Below are positions 8,738-15,604 of a stretch of DNA of 51,928 nt, in pieces. Position 1 is the stretch's first letter. Every line of letters begins with the position of its first letter. Below the pieces are notes generated by a model. That model did no database searches. It saw only the letters and a program-made list of their open reading frames with translations, and was not told the origin of the DNA. A program made the position numbers and the translations under genes. The DNA lies in assembly GCA_902760845.1 (NCBI GenBank), contig CACWHX010000005.1, positions 1-51,928 on the forward strand. Direction: 5' to 3'. Source of the DNA: Oscillospiraceae bacterium (GTDB lineage Bacteria > Bacillota > Clostridia > Oscillospirales > Oscillospiraceae).

Positions 8738-10378
8738 TCATCGCGCGCCGGCGGGCGGGTCCGTCGGTGCGGCGGCCGATTCTCCGTCCGGCACGCGGAG
8801 GGCGCGCAGCACCGCCTCGGCGCATTTCATGCCGTCCACGGCGGCGCTGGTGATGCCGCCGGCGTAGCCCGCGCCCTCGCCGCAGGGATACAGCCCCGCG
8901 CATGCGGGGGAGCAAAGCGCGTCGCCGCGCACGATGCGAACCGGGGAGGAGGAGCGCGTCTCCGGCGCGGTGAGCACCGCGTCCGGGTCGTCAAAGCCCC
9001 GGAGCTTCCTGCCGAGTTCGGGGATCGCCCCCTCCAGTACGCGCGTGATCGACTCCGGCAGCACGTCGTGCACGTCGCCCCAGACGACGCCGGGGCGGTA
9101 GGTGGGCCGCACGCTGCCGGGTCCGGCGCTCGGCCGTCCGGCGAGGAAATCTCCCACACGCTGCGCCGGGGCGCGGTAGTCTCCGCCGCCGCAGGCATAG
9201 GCGCGCCGCTCAATCTCGCGCTGCCAGTACATGCCGCCGAGCGTGCTTTGATCCGGGAAATCCTCCGGCCGCAGCGTCACGAGCAGGGCCGCGTTCGCGT
9301 TCTCGCCGCCGCGGTCGGAGCGGCTCATGCCGTTTGTCACCACGCCGCCGGACTCCGACGCCGCGGCGAACACCTCCCCGCCGGGGCACATGCAGAACGT
9401 ATAGGCGCTCCCGCCGTCGGGCAGCTTGCAGTGCAGCGCATAGTCCGCCGGGGGCAGCGTGCCGCCGCGCGGCGCGCCGTACTGCGCGATGTCCACGGTC
9501 TGCTGTTTGTGCTCGATGCGCACGCCCATGGAAAACGGCTTCGGCCGCATCGGGAGACCCAGCGCGTGCAATTGCTCAAACGTGTCGCGCGCGCTGTGGC
9601 CGACGGCGAGGATGAGCGTCTCCGCCGGCAGGCGATACACGCCCGCAGGAGACTGGACGACGGCGGCGCTAAGCCGGTCCCCCTCGCGCTCCAGGCTGAC
9701 GAGCCGGTGCGAAAAGCGCACCTCCCCGCCGCACGAGAGAATGTCCTCCCGGATGGCGCGCACCACGCCGACGAGCACGTCGGTTCCGATGTGCGGCTTC
9801 GCGTCCCAGAGGATGTGCTCCGGCGCACCGTGCGCGGCGAACTGCTCCAGCACCCAGCGGATGCGCCGGTCATGCGTGCCGGTGTTCAGCTTGCCGTCGG
9901 AGAAGGTGCCGGCGCCGCCCTCGCCGAACTGAACGTTACACTCCGGGTCGAACGCGCCGCCGGCGCGAAACGCCTCCATCTGCCGCGCGCGGGTATCCAC
10001 ATCCGGGCCGCGCTCCAAAACGATCGGACGCGCGCCCGAGCGCGCGAGCACGAGCGCCGCGAACATCCCCGCCGGGCCGAAGCCCGCCACGACCGGGCGC
10101 GGCGCGCCCGGCGGCGCCTGTGGAATCTCATAGTGATACGTCTGCGCGGCGGACGCCTGCCTGCACTGCGCGATCAGCTTCGCCTCGTCTCCGCGCACGG
10201 AGACGGCGACGGTATAAACGTAGTGTATGTCGCTTTTGCGCCTTGCATCCAGCGATTTTTTGCGGATGCTGAGCGCGCGGATCTCCTCCGGCGCGACGCG
10301 CAGCGCCGCCGCGGCCTGTCCGCGCAGCAGCCGTTCGTCCTCGCCGGGACGCAGCTTCAGGTTGGAAATCGCGATCAT
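8738..10378 (-). CDS. FAD-dependent oxidoreductase of the COG2509 type
   Basis: 546 residues. After an N-terminal alpha/beta extension of about 90 residues, the dinucleotide-binding motif VVAGFGPAGMFAALVLARSG (about 99-118) opens the FAD domain; ERGPDVDTR and FGEGGAGTFSDGKLNTG are characteristic of this uncharacterised dehydrogenase family. The true start is the ATG at 10378, giving an ATGA overlap with the upstream flavoprotein and implying translational coupling; the longer frame would run inside that gene. Biochemical role is not established for the family. Confidence 0.88.
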   Translation of the reverse strand: MIAISNLKLRPGEDERLLRGQAAAALRVAPEEIRALSIRKKSLDARRKSDIHYVYTVAVSVRGDEAKLIAQCRQASAAQTYHYEIPQAPPGAPRPVVAGFGPAGMFAALVLARSGARPIVLERGPDVDTRARQMEAFRAGGAFDPECNVQFGEGGAGTFSDGKLNTGTHDRRIRWVLEQFAAHGAPEHILWDAKPHIGTDVLVGVVRAIREDILSCGGEVRFSHRLVSLEREGDRLSAAVVQSPAGVYRLPAETLILAVGHSARDTFEQLHALGLPMRPKPFSMGVRIEHKQQTVDIAQYGAPRGGTLPPADYALHCKLPDGGSAYTFCMCPGGEVFAAASESGGVVTNGMSRSDRGGENANAALLVTLRPEDFPDQSTLGGMYWQREIERRAYACGGGDYRAPAQRVGDFLAGRPSAGPGSVRPTYRPGVVWGDVHDVLPESITRVLEGAIPELGRKLRGFDDPDAVLTAPETRSSSPVRIVRGDALCSPACAGLYPCGEGAGYAGGITSAAVDGMKCAEAVLRALRVPDGESAAAPTDPPAGAR

Positions 10379-11586
10379 TTGCCCAGTCGCCCCGCTTTCC
10401 TGCCGCTGGACCACGCCCACTGGAGGTTGTAACCCCCGCAGTCGCCGTCCACGTCCAGCACCTCGCCGCATGCAAAGAGCCCCGGCACGATGCGGCTTTC
10501 GAGCGTGCGCGCGTCAAACTCCGACGCGCGTATGCCGCCCGCCGTGACCTGGGCGCTCTCGAACCCCTCCGTCCCGCGCACGCGCAGCGTGAAATTCTTG
10601 CTCGCGCGCGCGGCGGCCTTCAGCTCCGCGTCGGAGACATCCCGCAGCGACCGTGTCGTCGTGAAGTTTACATAACGCAAAATCATTTTGCCCACGCGGT
10701 TGTGGACCATCCCCGTGAACAGCTCCTCCGCCGGCAGCTCCGGCGCGGTCTCGCGCCGGGCCGTCAGCAGCGCCAGCACGTCCCTCGCGGCGTAATCGCG
10801 CAGAAAATCAAGCGTCAGCTCCAGCTTCTCGCCCCCGGTCGCCGCGGCGCGCGATAAATCGAACGCCGCCGGGCCGGAAACGCCCTTTTCCGTGAACTGC
10901 ACCTCGCCCTCCGCGCGCGCGAGCACCTGCCGCGGCGCGGACAGCGTCAGCCGCGCGTCGGCCCGCACGCCCTTGAGCGCGCGGGGATATTCCGGATCGG
11001 TCGTGAGCTGCACGAGCGCCGGATGCAGCGCCGTGCGCGTATGGCCGAGACCCTGCAGCAGGGCATACCCGTCCCGCACGCCGCCGAGCTTTGCGCCCGC
11101 CGCGCCGCCGCAGGCCACGATCACGCGGTCGGCCGCGACCGTGCCCGTGCCGGTCTCGACGGAAAACCCGCCGTCCCCGCGCCGCACCGCCGTCACCGCT
11201 TCGCCCGCGCGCAGCGTAATGTTGGGGCGCCGCAGCGAAAAGCGCAGCACATCCAGCACACTGTTGGCCGCGTTCGAGAGGGGGTAGACGCGCCCCGACG
11301 GCTCCGTCACCGTCAGCAGGCCGCGCGAGAGAAACCACGCAAGCGTCTCCTCCGGCGGGAAATCGGCGAGGGCCGCGTCCGCGAAGCCCGGCGTCTCGCT
11401 GTGATAGTGCGCCGGCGCGCAGCCGCGATTCGTCAGGTTGCACCGCCCGTTGCCGGTTGCCAGCAGCTTGCGGCCGGGGCGCGCCTGACGCTCAAAGAGG
11501 ATGATTTGGTTTTCCGGGTTCTCGGCGGCGGTTGCGGCGGCCAGCATCCCGCTGGCCCCTGCGCCGATGATTGCAATCACACACAT
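10375..11586 (-). CDS. HI0933/YhiN-like NAD(P)/FAD-dependent oxidoreductase
   Basis: 403 residues. The N-terminal Rossmann motif IAIIGAGASGMLAAATAAE is followed by the family signature GRKLLATGNGRCNLTN; a C-terminal GxxAxGEVLDVDGDCGGYN-type segment completes the FAD site. The family includes BaiN, proposed to reduce bile-acid intermediates in Clostridium scindens, but most members are uncharacterised. The start was placed at the second Met, preceded by GGGAGAG with a 7-base gap. It is first in a run with the COG2509 flavoprotein and phosphoketolase. Confidence 0.9.
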   Translation of the reverse strand: MCVIAIIGAGASGMLAAATAAENPENQIILFERQARPGRKLLATGNGRCNLTNRGCAPAHYHSETPGFADAALADFPPEETLAWFLSRGLLTVTEPSGRVYPLSNAANSVLDVLRFSLRRPNITLRAGEAVTAVRRGDGGFSVETGTGTVAADRVIVACGGAAGAKLGGVRDGYALLQGLGHTRTALHPALVQLTTDPEYPRALKGVRADARLTLSAPRQVLARAEGEVQFTEKGVSGPAAFDLSRAAATGGEKLELTLDFLRDYAARDVLALLTARRETAPELPAEELFTGMVHNRVGKMILRYVNFTTTRSLRDVSDAELKAAARASKNFTLRVRGTEGFESAQVTAGGIRASEFDARTLESRIVPGLFACGEVLDVDGDCGGYNLQWAWSSGRKAGRLGK

Positions 11587-11618
11587 AGGAAAACTCTCCC
11601 AATCAAGCATTCACCTGT

Positions 11619-11647
11619 ATTAAAGCACAAAACCGCCCGCTTGACAA
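11619..11647 (-). promoter_or_regulatory. Promoter of the flavoprotein (and possibly xfp) operon
   Basis: Minus strand: TTGTCA (11647-11642), 17-bp spacer, TTTAAT (11624-11619), about 32 bases from the start codon. Confidence 0.6.
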
Positions 11648-11732
11648 GCGAAACACCTGGATTCCCAGACATTTGCACGCATTTGACCAAAGGCCGCGGG
11701 CAGACGGCGCACGCCGGGCCCGGCCCCGGCGA

Positions 11733-11761
11733 TTGCGTTTTTTCGGCAAACCTGCTATACT
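11733..11761 (+). promoter_or_regulatory. Promoter of the DMT transporter/ACT operon
   Basis: TTGCGT (11733-11738), 17-bp spacer, TATACT (11756-11761), ATG at 11795. Confidence 0.6.
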
Positions 11762-11794
11762 GCGCACAGAGCCTGCGGCATGGGGGAAGGAACG

Positions 11795-12694
11795 ATGGAA
11801 AAGAAAAATGACGGCCGGTCGCTGCTGATGCTGGTGCTGTCCATGTTCATTTTCGGAACGATCGGCATCTTCCGGCGCTTTATCCCGCTCCCTTCGAGCG
11901 TGATTGCGCTGGCGCGCGGTCTGATCGGCGCGCTGGCCATCGGACTGCTGATGCTGCTGCGCCGGCAGAAGTTTGCGCGCGACGCCGTGCGCGGCCAGCT
12001 GGGACGGCTGGTGCTCTCCGGCGCGCTGCTGGGCATCAACTGGATCCTGCTTTTCGAATCTTATCAATATACCTCCGTCGCCGTTGCGACGCTGTGCTAC
12101 TATATGGCGCCGATCCTCGTCATACTCGTGTCGCCGCTGGCGCTGCGCGAGCGGCTGACGCTGCGGAAGCTGTGCTTCGTGCTGCTTGCGCTGATCGGGA
12201 TGCTGCTGGTGTCGGGCGTGCTGCGCGCGGAGGGCGGCGGGGACTATCGCGGCGTGCTGTTCGGGCTTGGGGCCGCGGCGTTCTATGCATGCGTGGTGCT
12301 GCTCAATAAGCGGATCGTCGGCGTGCCGTCGTACGACAAAACGGTCGTGCAGCTCTTCACGGCGGCGATTGTGCTCGTGCCGTACGTTTTGCTGACGGAG
12401 AACATCACGGCGATGGAGTGGACGCCTTTTTCGGCCCTCATGCTCGTGACTGTGGGCATTTTGCACACGGCGGTGACCTATGCGCTGTACTTCGGCTCGA
12501 TGGACGGCCTGCGCGCGCAGACGGTCGCGCTTTTCAGCTACATTGATCCCATTGTGGCAATTTTGCTCTCGGCGTTTTTCCTGCGCGAGCCGATGACCGC
12601 GCTGCAGATCGTCGGCACCGTGCTCGTGCTGTTCGCCACCATCGGCAGCGAGCTGCTGGGGGAGGAGCGCCGATCGAAACAGAAGGAGAAATAG
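11795..12694 (+). CDS. DMT-superfamily EamA transporter
   Basis: 299 residues, ten predicted membrane helices in two EamA repeats (about 8-140 and 148-290). The second repeat holds the typical LSAFFLREPMT segment. Family members export or import metabolites such as amino acids and nucleotide-like compounds. The start at the second ATG follows AAGGA; the ATG five codons upstream is an alternative. The next gene starts one base after the stop codon, so both are probably translated from one transcript. Substrate unknown. Confidence 0.88.
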   Translation: MEKKNDGRSLLMLVLSMFIFGTIGIFRRFIPLPSSVIALARGLIGALAIGLLMLLRRQKFARDAVRGQLGRLVLSGALLGINWILLFESYQYTSVAVATLCYYMAPILVILVSPLALRERLTLRKLCFVLLALIGMLLVSGVLRAEGGGDYRGVLFGLGAAAFYACVVLLNKRIVGVPSYDKTVVQLFTAAIVLVPYVLLTENITAMEWTPFSALMLVTVGILHTAVTYALYFGSMDGLRAQTVALFSYIDPIVAILLSAFFLREPMTALQIVGTVLVLFATIGSELLGEERRSKQKEK

Positions 12695-12695
12695 T

Positions 12696-13061
12696 ATGAA
12701 GCTCAGAATGCTGGAGCCGGAGTTCACCGTCTGCAAGGTCGCGGACTTTACCGGGATCGACCTGGAGCGGGATTTCTGCTTCCTCGCCAGGACGGATGCG
12801 GAATATTCGGTCGTGTGTCCCGTTTCCGGCGCGCCGGGCAACACCCTCGCGCGGGACGACGGCTGGCGCGCGTTTCGCATCGAGGGCGAGCTGGACTTTG
12901 CGCTCATCGGCATTCTTGCGCGGCTCTCCGCCGTTCTCGCCGAGGCCGAAATCGGCATTTTCGCAATCTCGACCTACAACACGGATTATATTCTCACCAA
13001 ATCCGAAACCTTCGCCCGTGCCATCGACGCGCTCCGCGCGGCGGGCTATCAGATCGACTGA
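12696..13061 (+). CDS. ACT-domain protein (CASTOR-type double ACT)
   Basis: 121 residues. The fold pattern (RIEGELDFALIGILARLSAVLAEA, then EIGIFAISTYNTDYIL) matches small bacterial paired-ACT proteins related to the CASTOR family, which bind amino acids as allosteric sensors. No enzyme domain is attached. The gene starts one base after the DMT transporter stop with GAAGGAG upstream, so it may report on an amino-acid ligand linked to that transporter; this link is inference. Confidence 0.8.
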   Translation: MKLRMLEPEFTVCKVADFTGIDLERDFCFLARTDAEYSVVCPVSGAPGNTLARDDGWRAFRIEGELDFALIGILARLSAVLAEAEIGIFAISTYNTDYILTKSETFARAIDALRAAGYQID

Positions 13062-13098
13062 ATTGGTTGACATAATATAAAGCAAAGGAGGCGCTTCC

Positions 13099-13452
13099 AT
13101 GACGCGGGACGAGCTGTTTCAATACGCGCAGGACTACCACAACGTGCGGCCGGAATATCTTTGGGCCCGCACGCCGGGCTATGCCATCCTGCGTCACGCG
13201 CAGAATCGAAAGTGGTACGCCGCGGTGATCGACATTTCGCGCGCCAGGCTGGGCCTTCCGGGGGAGGAGATCATCGACATTCTCAACGTCAAATGCGACC
13301 CCGCGCTGGCGGCCTCGCTCAACACGCAGCCGGGCTTTCTTCCGGCGTATCACATGAATAAGGAGCACTGGATCACCGTCCTGCTCGACGGAACGGTGCC
13401 GGACGAGGAGATCCGCACGCTGTTGGACATGAGCTATGAACTGACGAAATAA
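13099..13452 (+). CDS. MmcQ/YjbR family protein
   Basis: 117 residues matching the small MmcQ/YjbR fold: N-terminal FQYAQDY-type helix, KWYAAVIDIS strand pair, LNVKCDP, and the near-universal YHMNKEHWITVLLDGTVP segment. The family has a CyaY-like double-wing fold and is often called DNA-binding, but no function is firmly proven. AAAGGAGG precedes the ATG. It starts 37 bp after the ACT gene and may be third in that operon. Confidence 0.88.
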   Translation: MTRDELFQYAQDYHNVRPEYLWARTPGYAILRHAQNRKWYAAVIDISRARLGLPGEEIIDILNVKCDPALAASLNTQPGFLPAYHMNKEHWITVLLDGTVPDEEIRTLLDMSYELTK

Positions 13453-13468
13453 GTTTACATAACATTAT

Positions 13469-13506
13469 GAAAAGCTCGCGCACGGATGGATTGCCGTGCG
13501 CGGGCC
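13469..13506. terminator. Terminator hairpin between the YjbR gene and the structured RNA
   Basis: Stem GCGCACGG (13478-13485) / CCGTGCGC (13494-13501). On the minus strand it is followed by GAGCTTTT, so it would stop transcription of the RNA gene; on the plus strand it follows the YjbR stop codon. Confidence 0.6.
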
Positions 13507-13561
13507 TGTTCGTCTGTTCGTTTGTGCGGCCGGCCCTGCCGAATGCGCGGAGCGGCCGGCG

Positions 13562-13846
13562 GGTCTGCAGACGCCGCAGAAAACAGATAGCCCCTTGCTC
13601 CAACTCGGAACAAGGGACTATCCTTCGGTCTTCGGTTCCATCACCGAAACCTCCCATCTGTGGCTTGCCTTCCGTCACGTTTGGTTACAGGGAAAGAAAA
13701 GATTCCACACCCCTCAGACCAACTCCGGCGATGCAGGCCCTGCCTGTTGCCGGTCTACGTCGAACATTGGACCCACCTCCTGTGATCGGCTTGGCCTTCT
13801 ATGATTAAAACAGCGCCCAGCGGGCTGCTGATTCCGCTTTTTCTGT
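13562..13846 (-). ncRNA. Structured small RNA, candidate 6S RNA
   Basis: A perfect consensus promoter (TTGACA-17-TATAAT, 13879-13851) drives this strand where no protein is encoded. The transcript folds into several strong elements: GACCGGC...GCCGGAGTTGGTC with an inner CAGGC/GCCTG stem; TTCGGT/ACCGAA; and a long 3' hairpin at 13622-13586 (GATAG-CCCTTG / CAAGGG-CTATC). The 3' part, CAAGGGGCTATCTG followed by CTGCGGCG, resembles the 3' arm of 6S RNA. A closing stem can form between 13828-13820 (GCAGCCCGC) and 13577-13567 (GCGGCGTCTGC). About 285 nt is long for 6S. Family assignment is tentative; the presence of an expressed structured RNA is firmer. Confidence 0.55.
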
Positions 13847-13850
13847 CTTT

Positions 13851-13879
13851 ATTATAGCGCCCGACCGGGACACTGTCAA
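13851..13879 (-). promoter_or_regulatory. Perfect consensus sigma-A promoter of the structured RNA
   Basis: Minus strand TTGACA (13879-13874), 17-bp spacer, TATAAT (13856-13851). It is one of two fully consensus TTGACA-17-TATAAT promoters noted here. Confidence 0.85.
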
Positions 13880-13984
13880 TCGACGAATTGCAGGAATTTT
13901 GATGGCATATATTGTGCGATTTAACGAAATGCTAAAAAATGCTTCCATAATATCCGTCAAAATGTACGATAAACGAGACCGATT

Positions 13985-15103
13985 TTACGCGGCGGGGGAG
14001 AGGTAGACCGTCACGGTGCAGAGCGCGTCCTGCATGGTATATGTCACGGTGAAGGCGTCCGACCCGGCGAGGCCCAGCCGCCGCAGCAGCCCGGCCGCCT
14101 CGCCGAGCTCGAACAGCCGGAAGCACACCGCCTGATAGACCGCGTCGTCCGCGCAGCGAAAGGTGAGCGTATTGCCGCCCGTCTCTGCCTGCGGCCGCCA
14201 GATGGAGAGGACGGAGTCCATGCTGTCGTCCGTGAGCAGGTATCCCTCGCGGATGTAGTAATTGTCGGCGTTTGCGACGGCGCTGATCTCACCGCGCGCG
14301 TCGTCGGATGTGTGCGTGCCGGCAAGATCGGCGGCCGTCACGGCAAACCACTCGTGCATCCGATATTCCCGCCCGGCGGCGTCAAACCGATCGGAATTGT
14401 CCCATGTGAGATCAAAGCCATACACCGCGCCGTCCAGCACCGCGTAGTTCCAGGCGTGGGATTCGGTCCTGCCGTCCTGCGCGGCGGTGCCTGTGACGGT
14501 GCAGGCCTGCAGCCCGGCGCGCCGCAGCAGGAAGGTATAAGCGTCGGCAATGCCGCCGCAGACGGCCCTGCCCTCGCAGATGGCGGCGTAGGCGGTCTGG
14601 TCATAGCCCTCGGACGCCGCGTAGGTCACGGTGTCCTCCAGCCAGTCGTAGAGATAGAGCGCTGTCTCATAGTCGCCCGCGGGCGCGTCGGCGAGCACGG
14701 CGTCCGCCGCGGCGCACATCGCGTCGTAGCGCGCGCGTCCGTCGTCGTAAAGCCAGTGGAAGGTGATGTCCGCCCGGGTGCGCAGCCCGGTCACGGCGGT
14801 GAGATTGTAGCCCGTGCACCAGAACAGCTCCGGCGCCTCCAGCAGCTCGTCCAGGCAGGCGGTGATCGTCTCCGCCGCCCAGCCCTGCACGGTCGTGTCC
14901 TGCTGCGCCTCGATGGCGGCGCGCAGCTGCTGCGCCAGCTCCGGATTTGCGGTGCAGTTGGGCATGCTGTCGCGCAGCACGGCCGCGCCCTCGCCGTCGC
15001 TGCCAACGATGGTGGGGGCGGGCGCGCTTGTGATATTCAGGCTGCCGCAGCCGGTCAGCAGCAGCGCCAGCGCAAGCCAGAGCGCCGTGATCCGCAGTCT
15101 CAT
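13985..15103 (-). CDS. Transglutaminase-like domain lipoprotein
   Basis: 372 residues. Signal sequence with lipobox LLTGC (Cys19), so it is predicted to be a membrane-anchored lipoprotein on the outer face of the cell. The transglutaminase/protease core shows the triad: Cys in AVCGGIADAYTFLL, His in RTESHAWNYAVLDG, Asp in YGFDLTWDN. Such bacterial proteins are thiol hydrolases or cross-linkers acting at the wall; substrates are mostly unknown. AAGGAGG precedes the ATG. It is monocistronic and divergent from the orphan gene at 15237. Confidence 0.88.
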   Translation of the reverse strand: MRLRITALWLALALLLTGCGSLNITSAPAPTIVGSDGEGAAVLRDSMPNCTANPELAQQLRAAIEAQQDTTVQGWAAETITACLDELLEAPELFWCTGYNLTAVTGLRTRADITFHWLYDDGRARYDAMCAAADAVLADAPAGDYETALYLYDWLEDTVTYAASEGYDQTAYAAICEGRAVCGGIADAYTFLLRRAGLQACTVTGTAAQDGRTESHAWNYAVLDGAVYGFDLTWDNSDRFDAAGREYRMHEWFAVTAADLAGTHTSDDARGEISAVANADNYYIREGYLLTDDSMDSVLSIWRPQAETGGNTLTFRCADDAVYQAVCFRLFELGEAAGLLRRLGLAGSDAFTVTYTMQDALCTVTVYLSPAA

Positions 15104-15236
15104 GGCGGGACCTCCTTGGGGAGCAGATGCCTCTATTTTATCATACTTGCGCGCAAAATGGGGTGGAAATTGCAGAAAGAATCTGCTATACTGGCACCTG
15201 ATTCAAACGCAAACGCTTGCTACAGGAGGAAAAACC

Positions 15237-15551
15237 ATGATCGAACTGACCTTTCTTGTGGATGACATTGACTATTCCGACCAGCTGGACGAGCAGCTCC
15301 CGCTGATTTTTGAGACTATGAGTCAGAACGGCGATTTAAACCCCGTGCTGAAAATGGCCTGCAAGACGCCGGAGGCGACGACGCGCGTCGTCAAGGGCGT
15401 GCTGAAAACCATGACCCGCGGCCAGAAGGAAAAGCTCGCCGCGAAAATCATAAACGGAAATCGCGAGCGCGTGATGCGAAAGGTGAACGAGCTCGCGGGG
15501 CGCCATGGCATCATTGCAAAGATCGTAGACTGCAAGGCGGTCACGCGATAA
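15237..15551 (+). CDS. Uncharacterised 104-residue protein
   Basis: I do not recognise the family. The protein is soluble, mostly helical, with acidic N-terminus (MIELTFLVDDIDYSDQLDEQ) and basic C-terminal half (MTRGQKEKLAAKIINGNRER). AGGAGG lies 8 bases before the ATG, and a -10 box TATACT (15187-15192) precedes it with only a weak -35. A strong bidirectional terminator follows. Codon usage is like its neighbours. The basic helix could bind nucleic acid, but nothing in the sequence proves that. Confidence 0.7.
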   Translation: MIELTFLVDDIDYSDQLDEQLPLIFETMSQNGDLNPVLKMACKTPEATTRVVKGVLKTMTRGQKEKLAAKIINGNRERVMRKVNELAGRHGIIAKIVDCKAVTR

Positions 15552-15566
15552 ACAAAAGACAAAACC

Positions 15567-15598
15567 CATCCGGCGGAAGCGTGCGCTTCCGCCGGATG
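15567..15598. terminator. Bidirectional terminator between convergent genes
   Basis: 14-bp perfect stem CATCCGGCGGAAGC / GCTTCCGCCGGATG with loop GTGC; TTTTT on the plus side and a TTTTG tract on the minus side. Confidence 0.85.
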
Positions 15599-15604
15599 GA
15601 GTTT

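Noticed and set aside
13469..13846. RNase P RNA, SRP RNA or tmRNA at the structured RNA locus
   Set aside because: The diagnostic cores (GAGGAAAGTCC for RNase P, the GGAAGCAGCA-type SRP loop, a tRNA-like end with CCA for tmRNA) are absent.
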